This document shows positions 5,269 through 9,971 of a stretch of DNA of 9,971 nucleotides, piece after piece (position 1 is the first letter of the stretch; the number at the start of each line of letters is the position of its first letter). Where the stretch lies: positions 1 to 9,971 of the forward strand of contig JASHPP010000255.1 in assembly GCA_030038035.1 (NCBI GenBank), given 5' to 3'. This DNA is from Trebonia sp. GTDB taxonomy: Bacteria > Actinomycetota > Actinomycetes > Streptosporangiales > Streptosporangiaceae. The notes beneath the pieces were generated by a model. The model was not told where the DNA came from, ran no database searches, and saw only the letters and a program-made list of their open reading frames with translations. Position numbers and translations under genes: made by a program.

Positions 5269-6629
5269 CTTTCGACCTGCAGGAAGCTGCGAAGCAACAC
5301 CTGTGGCTGCACTTCACCCGGATGTCGGCCTACGGGGATGGCGACATCCCGGTAATCGTGCGCGGCTCGGGACCCTATGTGTACGACGACCACGGCAAGC
5401 GGTACCTGGACGGGCTGTCGGGCCTGTTCGTGACGATGGCCGGCCACGGCCGCACCGAGCTGGCCGAGGCCGCGTCCAAGCAGGCCTCCGAGCTCGCCTA
5501 CTTCCCGCTGTGGTCCTACGCGCACCCGTCGGCGGTCATGCTGGCGGAGCGCCTGGCTTCGCTGGCACCCGGGGACCTGAACCGCGTGTTCTTCACCACG
5601 TCGGGCTCCGAGGCCGTCGAGTCGGCGTGGAAGCTCGCCAAGCAGTACTTCAAGCTGCGCGGCGAGCACGGCCGCTACAAGGTGCTCAGCCGGGACATCG
5701 CCTACCACGGGACGTCCATGGGAGCCCTGGCCGTCACGGGCCTGGCGGACATCAAGGGCGCCTTCGAGCCGCTGCCGCCGGGCGGCGTCCGGGTGCCGAA
5801 CACGAACTTCTACCGGGCACCGTCGTTCGCCTCCGCCAGCGAGGAGGAGTTCGGGATCTGGGCCGCGGACGAGATAGAGCGCGCCATCCTGCGGGAGGGC
5901 CCCGACTCGGTTGCTTGCGTGTTCCTTGAGCCGGTGCAGAACTCCGGCGGCTGCTTCCCGCCGCCGCCCGGCTACTTCCAGCGGGTGCGCTCGATCTGTG
6001 ACACCTACGGGGTGCTGCTGGTCTCGGACGAGGTGATCTGCGCCTTCGGCCGGCTCGGCTACTACTTCGGCTCCGAGCGGTACGGGTACGTGCCGGACAT
6101 CATCACCTTCGCCAAGGGCGCGACCTCGGGGTACTCACCGCTCGGCGGGATGATCGTCCGCGACCACCTGATGGAGCCGTTCCTGTCCGGCCACGCCACG
6201 TTCCTGCATGGCGTCACGTTCGCCGGGCACCCGGTTTCCGCCGCGGTCGCGCTGGCCAACCTGGACGTCTTCGAGCGCGAGGACCTGCTGGGGAACGTGC
6301 GCGCGAACGAGGGCGCGTTCCGCGCCACCCTGGAGAAGCTGTCTGACCTGCCGATCGTCGGCGACGTCCGCGGCGCCGGCTATTTCTACGGCATCGAGCT
6401 TGTCAAGGACAAGGCCACGAAGGAGACCTTCGACGACGACGAGTGCGAGCGGCTGCTGCGCGGCTTCCTGTCGCACGCGCTCTTCGACGCCGGCCTGGTG
6501 TGCCGCGCCGACGACCGCGGCGACCCGGTGATCCAGCTGGCGCCGCCGCTGATCTGCACCCAGGAGCACTTCGACACGATCGAGCAGATCCTGCGTTCGG
6601 TGCTGACGGAGGCGTGGACGCGCGTCTGA
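5265..6629 (+). CDS. PLP-dependent class III aminotransferase, putrescine/omega-amine:pyruvate type
   Basis: This is a 454-residue fold-type I, PLP-dependent transaminase. The PLP lysine is K284 (TFAKGATSGYSP), the pyridine-nitrogen aspartate is D255 (LVSDEVICAFGRLG), the phosphate-binding turn is S113-G-S115 (TTSGSEAVES), and Y147-H148 stacks on the ring. The sequence, including GHGRTELAEAASKQ, FPLWSYAHP, EPVQNSGGCFPPPPGYFQ and DDRGDPVIQLAPPLI, matches from memory the actinobacterial group assigned to putrescine-pyruvate or similar omega-amine transamination. The nearby aldehyde dehydrogenase supports this. I start at 5265: its ATG overlaps the regulator's TGA and has GGGGAA just upstream. 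The in-frame ATG at 5253 has no ribosome site. The reaction would yield 4-aminobutanal plus alanine. Beta-alanine or another omega-amine is an alternative substrate. Confidence 0.9.
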   Translation: MTFDLQEAAKQHLWLHFTRMSAYGDGDIPVIVRGSGPYVYDDHGKRYLDGLSGLFVTMAGHGRTELAEAASKQASELAYFPLWSYAHPSAVMLAERLASLAPGDLNRVFFTTSGSEAVESAWKLAKQYFKLRGEHGRYKVLSRDIAYHGTSMGALAVTGLADIKGAFEPLPPGGVRVPNTNFYRAPSFASASEEEFGIWAADEIERAILREGPDSVACVFLEPVQNSGGCFPPPPGYFQRVRSICDTYGVLLVSDEVICAFGRLGYYFGSERYGYVPDIITFAKGATSGYSPLGGMIVRDHLMEPFLSGHATFLHGVTFAGHPVSAAVALANLDVFEREDLLGNVRANEGAFRATLEKLSDLPIVGDVRGAGYFYGIELVKDKATKETFDDDECERLLRGFLSHALFDAGLVCRADDRGDPVIQLAPPLICTQEHFDTIEQILRSVLTEAWTRV

Positions 6630-6677
6630 GGCTGCACCGGACCCTGCCTCGCTGGTCACAGCAGTCCCTGGCGTTCT

Positions 6678-6745
6678 CTTTGCACACTTCTTGCATGGAC
6701 AAATCGCCCATAACGGCCCGGAAAATGGTCACGGAGTGTGCAAAG
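6678..6745. repeat. Long-spaced inverted repeat between converging genes
   Basis: CTTTGCACACT (6678-6688) and AGTGTGCAAAG (6735-6745) are exact reverse complements, 11 bp, separated by 46 nt. A G:T pair and a further G:C pair extend the stem by two. The enclosed DNA is less G/C-rich than its surroundings and holds a second TTGCA (6691-6695). It follows the aminotransferase by 48 bp. It may be a transcript-end structure, a protein-binding pair or a remnant of an element. No transposase is present. Confidence 0.75.
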
Positions 6746-6830
6746 TCGCAGCCGCGGGGCTGCCGGCGGTGGCGAATCCGCCCCGCGGCGTCAGCGGGCG
6801 GGTCCGGGCTTCGGCGGCGTAAGCGTGGTC

Positions 6831-6846
6831 CCGGCGGACACGCCGG
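6831..6846 (-). terminator. Hairpin after the sedolisin gene, probable terminator
   Basis: CCGGCG (6831-6836) and CGCCGG (6841-6846) pair perfectly around a GACA loop (TGTC on the minus strand), 5 bp beyond the sedolisin stop. There is no T-tract, as is common in high-GC actinobacteria. A second small hairpin, GCAGCC-GCGG-GGCTGC at about 6749-6764, lies further along the same gap and could act with it for the converging genes. Confidence 0.45.
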
Positions 6847-6851
6847 AACGG

Positions 6852-9170
6852 TCACGTGAACGTGAACCTCGCCGCGTCGACGATCGAGGGCGCCTGCGTC
6901 TTCTTCTTGTTGACGTACGTGAAGCGGTCTCCCTTGTTGTACGCCGAGTACTGCGAGGCGGCCACCGACATCGAGATGTCGACCGTGCGCGCCGACAGGG
7001 CTGGCAGCGTCACCGTGCACACCGTGAGGGACTTGCAGTGCGCGGTCATGAGGTACGTCTTCAGGTGGGTCAGCGGGCCGGTGACGATCTTGGCGATGTC
7101 CGCTCCCGGTATCGCCAGGAAACCGGAGCCGTGCAGGGTCACGGTGATCGACTTCCCGGCCGTGCCCGTCTTCGGGGAGACGCCGGTGACCTTCGGATAC
7201 CTGTTGGCCGCGGGAGCGAGCGTACGGCACATCATCGAGGCGAGGCCCGACCAGTAGGCGCTGGCCTGCAGGTTTGACGTGAAGCCCATCACCAGCGGAA
7301 CCCCGAGTCCGCTGGCCATGTCGTAGCCGCGAGTGGCCGGATACAGGCCGCCGGTGTAGCCGGAGATCGTGTAGTCGTTGTTGCCGCTGGTCACGTCGGA
7401 GATGATCGCCGGGACCTGGCTGGAGCTCGCCGGGTACGCCAGGGCCTCCTGCGCGGCGACGGTCTTGTACAGCGTCTGGGGGAGCAGGCCCGCGTCCCCC
7501 GTCTTCCAGTCCACGCAGTAAGGCGAGGCGTCGATGAGGGCGGCGATGGCCGCCATGACCGTTGTCGACGCGCTGGTCCCGCCCCAGCCGCCTTCCCAGG
7601 CGCCGTCGAAGTAGATGACGTAACCGCTGTAGGGGTCCGCGTCGGCGGATATGTCGGGCACCTGCCGCACCAGCCCCTTCGCGTTGGTGCCCGCGGTGGT
7701 CCCCTTGCAGGACGAGTTGGACTCCGAATAGGTGGGGTTGTCCAGGCCAGGGATGGTGGACTGGTACTGGTAGGAGGGCATGCACCACACCGTGGACAGG
7801 CCGCCGCCGGCGGCGCCGCTGCCGCCCTCGGTGACGGGTATCGACTCGTTGAACACGGTCTCAGGCGACAGCGGGGCGTCGCTGGCGATATGCGTGCCGC
7901 CGACCGCGACGACGTACGGCGAGCTGGCCGGCGAGTCGACGGCCAGGGTGGTCGCGTCCGTGGTGCCCCCGTAACAGTCCGTGGAGCCGGTGTCCCCCGC
8001 CGCCGCGACGATCGTCTTGCCTTCGGCGTCCGCTTGCTGGATGGCCGTCGAGATCTCGGTGATCTGCGTACTGCTGAAGTCCGGTTCGCACAGTCCCCAC
8101 GACACGTTCAGCACCTTGTCGTCACCGGTGTTCACGAACGTGTTGAACATGTCGAAGAAGTCGCTGATCGTGTTGGGCACCTGGTAGACGTCGATGACCG
8201 AGTCTGGCGCCAGGCTCGCGATCTGCTCGATGTCCAGCGCCGCTTCCCCCGTTCCTGCGCCAGTGCCGACACCGCCGTCGATCGCCCGCCAGTGGACGGT
8301 GGTGTGGATCTTGTAGCAGGCCTCGTACGCGCTGATGTCGCTGGCCAGGTTCGGCTCGAACTCGGCCACCGCCACGTGCACGCCCTGCCCGAGGTCGCCT
8401 ATCGTGTACAGCGCCGCGAGCCCGTAGTGCTCGGCGATCTGGTTGGCGGTGTAGGAACCGTACTTCACCGCCTCGTCGCCGGCGGCCAGGCAGGGCTGCG
8501 GGCCCTCGAGAGCCGGCACCGCCGCCGTCGGCTTGGCGGCCGGCGCGGCCGGCGCGGTCACGTGCTCGGCCATGTCCTGCAGCTGGTACAGGTCGTCAAG
8601 CCCGAGCACGCCGGACACCAGCGGCGCGACGACAGCCCCCACATGCGGCGCGGTCGCGTTCGCGTAGGCTATCCGGCCTCCTGACAGCCGGTAGCTCAGC
8701 AGGCGTATCCCGAACGCCTGCTCCACCTGGGCCGCGGTCGCGGTGACCGGGATCGCGAGCCGGTTGGGCTCGACCTGCCCCGGGGTCAGGCCCGCCGCCC
8801 GAAGCGCGTTCTCCACCTCTGCCAGTTGCCCAAGCGTCGGGCCGAACATCGCGCCGATCTGCGCGGACGTCAGGAAGTCGCGGAAGTACGGCGAGTTCTG
8901 GTTCGACAGGCCGTTCAGCAGCGCCTCAAGACCCGCCTGATCCCGCATGGTCAGTGTGACGTCCAGGTGCATCGTCTGCTGCGCCGGGACGGCGCCAAGC
9001 AGCGTCGCGCCAAGCGGCAGGCGGGGCGCGGCACTGGCCGTCAGGGCCAGCGGCGCGCCGAAGCTGGCGGCGGCGGGTGCGGCCGCCGAGGGCGCGGCGC
9101 CCGCGAGGGCGCCGACCAGACCGATAACACCAGCAGAAAGCGCCAGGATTGGCTTGCCGAATAGCCGCAC
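6852..9170 (-). CDS. Secreted S53 family peptidase (sedolisin/kumamolisin type) with TIG domain
   Basis: This is a 772-residue secreted acid-type serine-carboxyl endopeptidase. A signal peptide covers about residues 1-32 (RLFGKP, hydrophobic core, then AAPSAAA). The pro-kumamolisin activation domain spans about 50-200, followed by an Ala/Pro linker to about 225. The catalytic domain (about 235-640) shows the S53 tetrad: E309 and D313 (GEAALDIEQ), oxyanion aspartate D393 (AAAGDTGSTDC) and nucleophile S533 (GGTSAS). Calcium-ligand candidates are D592 (ISDVTSG) and D617 (GYDMASGLG). After a disulfide-prone stretch, an IPT/TIG-like Ig domain (about 658-753) closes the protein. The start is GTG at 9170, fixed by AGGAG (9177-9181) 6 nt upstream. 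The proline usual after the nucleophile motif is replaced (ASTTVMAA). It probably digests external protein, and may be expressed with the membrane protein 49 bp upstream. Confidence 0.94.
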   Translation of the reverse strand: MRLFGKPILALSAGVIGLVGALAGAAPSAAAPAAASFGAPLALTASAAPRLPLGATLLGAVPAQQTMHLDVTLTMRDQAGLEALLNGLSNQNSPYFRDFLTSAQIGAMFGPTLGQLAEVENALRAAGLTPGQVEPNRLAIPVTATAAQVEQAFGIRLLSYRLSGGRIAYANATAPHVGAVVAPLVSGVLGLDDLYQLQDMAEHVTAPAAPAAKPTAAVPALEGPQPCLAAGDEAVKYGSYTANQIAEHYGLAALYTIGDLGQGVHVAVAEFEPNLASDISAYEACYKIHTTVHWRAIDGGVGTGAGTGEAALDIEQIASLAPDSVIDVYQVPNTISDFFDMFNTFVNTGDDKVLNVSWGLCEPDFSSTQITEISTAIQQADAEGKTIVAAAGDTGSTDCYGGTTDATTLAVDSPASSPYVVAVGGTHIASDAPLSPETVFNESIPVTEGGSGAAGGGLSTVWCMPSYQYQSTIPGLDNPTYSESNSSCKGTTAGTNAKGLVRQVPDISADADPYSGYVIYFDGAWEGGWGGTSASTTVMAAIAALIDASPYCVDWKTGDAGLLPQTLYKTVAAQEALAYPASSSQVPAIISDVTSGNNDYTISGYTGGLYPATRGYDMASGLGVPLVMGFTSNLQASAYWSGLASMMCRTLAPAANRYPKVTGVSPKTGTAGKSITVTLHGSGFLAIPGADIAKIVTGPLTHLKTYLMTAHCKSLTVCTVTLPALSARTVDISMSVAASQYSAYNKGDRFTYVNKKKTQAPSIVDAARFTFT

Positions 9171-9219
9171 GACCCGCTCCTTTATGCTTGTTGCCTTTGG
9201 CGATGAGAATTAGCCAGAG

Positions 9220-9971
9220 TTAAGAGACGGAGACGGAGCCGCTGCCGGTGATGTTGAGGATCCCCAGACAGCTGCCGCCGGAATTGCCGACCATCCAGTC
9301 CTGGTCGGTGTCGACGCTGGCGGTGTACGACCCATGCGCCCCAACCGAGGTTACGTAGTCGACGACGTCGCCAGAGTTAATTTCATAGACGCCGATACTG
9401 GCCGAACTGTTGTTGTAGAAAATGAATGACGCAGGCGTACCACCCGGAATGGACCCGATGGACCCGAGGTTCGAGCAGTTGAAGAAGCTGGCGCCGGACC
9501 ACGTGGAAATCGACTGCGATGGCGGCGTAGGCGTCGGCTTGGGTGCGGGCGACGGTGTCGTCGGTGCAGGGGCCGGCGGCGTCGTCGGCGCCGGGGGGGC
9601 CGTGGTCGGCGCCGGGGGCGCCGTCGTCGGTGTCGGTGTCGGGGAGTGCGTTGGCTTCGGCTTCTTGCCGCCGCCGGTGTTACGCCCGAGCCCGCTCGCG
9701 CCCGTGTTCGTCGGCTTGGGCGTCGGGGTCGGGGTCGGCGACGGTTTCTTCGCCTGTCCCGAGCTGGGCAGCAGGGACGGCGACGGACCCGAGTTGGGGT
9801 TCTTCGACCCCGCCGAGGACAGGCCGAACCCTAGCGCGACCCCGGCCACGACGATGACCGCGGCCGCGGCGGCCGCGATCAGGCGCCACCGCCGCCGAGG
9901 CCGGCCGCCGAGGGGAACGACTGGTCCGCCCGACCCCGGACCGCCGGCCGCGGGAGCGCCGCCGGCGCCCG
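9220..9971 (-). CDS. Membrane-anchored proline-rich protein with C-terminal VHL-like beta domain, N-terminus cut by window edge
   Basis: 249 residues are visible before the right edge and no start is seen. Order: a Gly/Pro/Ala-rich cytoplasmic segment (visible 1-23), a basic PRRRWR, one membrane helix (about 30-51), a long Pro/Thr/Lys-rich extracellular stalk (about 60-152) with PTPTPTP and TTAPPAP repeats, then a compact 95-residue domain. This last part has Cys164 and Cys234, FIFYNNSSASIGVYEINSG, YTASVDTDQDW and SGGSCLGILNITG. It reads like a VHL-type beta domain (NNSS, solvent-exposed Gly-rich turn, SYT strand, W, terminal strand), an assignment made by eye. A kinase or other cytoplasmic domain may lie beyond the edge, since this tail architecture is common in actinobacterial Ser/Thr kinases. 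Short valine starts near 9849 are unlikely, because they would split the membrane helix. The stop is 49 bp before the sedolisin gene. Confidence 0.75.
   Translation of the reverse strand, partial: GAGGAPAAGGPGSGGPVVPLGGRPRRRWRLIAAAAAAVIVVAGVALGFGLSSAGSKNPNSGPSPSLLPSSGQAKKPSPTPTPTPKPTNTGASGLGRNTGGGKKPKPTHSPTPTPTTAPPAPTTAPPAPTTPPAPAPTTPSPAPKPTPTPPSQSISTWSGASFFNCSNLGSIGSIPGGTPASFIFYNNSSASIGVYEINSGDVVDYVTSVGAHGSYTASVDTDQDWMVGNSGGSCLGILNITGSGSVSVS
9584..9625. repeat. 21-bp tandem repeat coding for the proline-rich stalk
   Basis: Two consecutive 21-bp units (9584-9604 and 9605-9625) differ at only two positions and encode the heptad TTAPPAP twice on the minus strand. Flanking variants (TTPPAPAP, PTPTPTP) suggest expansion by slippage; stalk length is likely to vary between strains. 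Confidence 0.8.

Noticed and set aside
6695..6859. 54-codon small frame inside and after the inverted repeat
   Set aside because: No ribosome site precedes it, the product turns into Arg/Gly-rich low complexity, and it runs into the 3' end of the sedolisin gene.
6403..7788. 461-codon minus-strand open frame overlapping the aminotransferase and sedolisin ends
   Set aside because: It is out of frame with the sedolisin and antisense to the aminotransferase. The product is low-complexity and Arg-rich, with no recognisable fold.
9213..9380. GCCAGAGTTAA occurring at 9213-9223 and 9370-9380
   Set aside because: The second copy is coding sequence for Ile-Asn-Ser-Gly and the flanks differ. It is probably coincidence.
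9220..9849. Start at a GTG near 9849 for the proline-rich membrane protein
   Set aside because: It would begin within the membrane helix. The same frame remains open to the window edge and includes the preceding basic residues.

Overview
The window is high-GC DNA of actinomycete type. G/C dominates third codon positions, several starts are GTG, Shine-Dalgarno sites are GGAGG-like, and gene content (DHA2-type MFS exporter, short FKBP, small HExxH zincin, secreted sedolisin) fits a soil actinobacterium. Genus cannot be fixed from sequence alone. I see no tRNA, rRNA, CRISPR array, insertion sequence or phage gene.

Layout, left to right. (1) 1-1026, minus: the N-terminal 342 residues of an MFS drug-type exporter, running off the left edge, behind a MerR-like palindromic promoter that appears to give a leaderless mRNA. 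(2) 1120-1491, minus: a 123-residue FKBP peptidyl-prolyl isomerase. Short perfect tandem duplications lie on both sides of it. (3) 1591-2580, plus: an SDR-family D-erythronate dehydrogenase (DenD-like). (4) 2581-2713: a G/C-rich spacer with related repeats and a 25-bp perfect palindrome, leading to 2714-3070, plus: a minimal HExxH metallopeptidase. (5) 3142-6629: a divergent polyamine-type catabolic module, with an aldehyde dehydrogenase (gamma-aminobutyraldehyde type) on minus, and an Lrp/AsnC regulator overlapping a class III aminotransferase on plus. The 213-bp divergent spacer holds an A/T-rich patch with four roughly helically phased AATC motifs. (6) 6630-6851: a gap between converging genes with a long-spaced inverted repeat and a terminator-like hairpin. 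(7) 6852-9170, minus: a secreted S53 (sedolisin) peptidase with prodomain and TIG domain. 49 bp upstream of it on the same strand, 9220-9971 encodes a membrane-anchored, proline-rich protein that ends in a small beta domain resembling the VHL beta domain and is cut by the right edge.

How the genes fit together: the clearest functional unit is the aminotransferase/aldehyde dehydrogenase/Lrp set. It would convert putrescine (or a similar diamine) to 4-aminobutanal and then to GABA under control of a local Lrp-type regulator. The sedolisin and the VHL-like membrane protein form a second probable transcription unit acting at or outside the cell surface; a functional link between them is inference. 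The remaining genes look like independent housekeeping or accessory genes.
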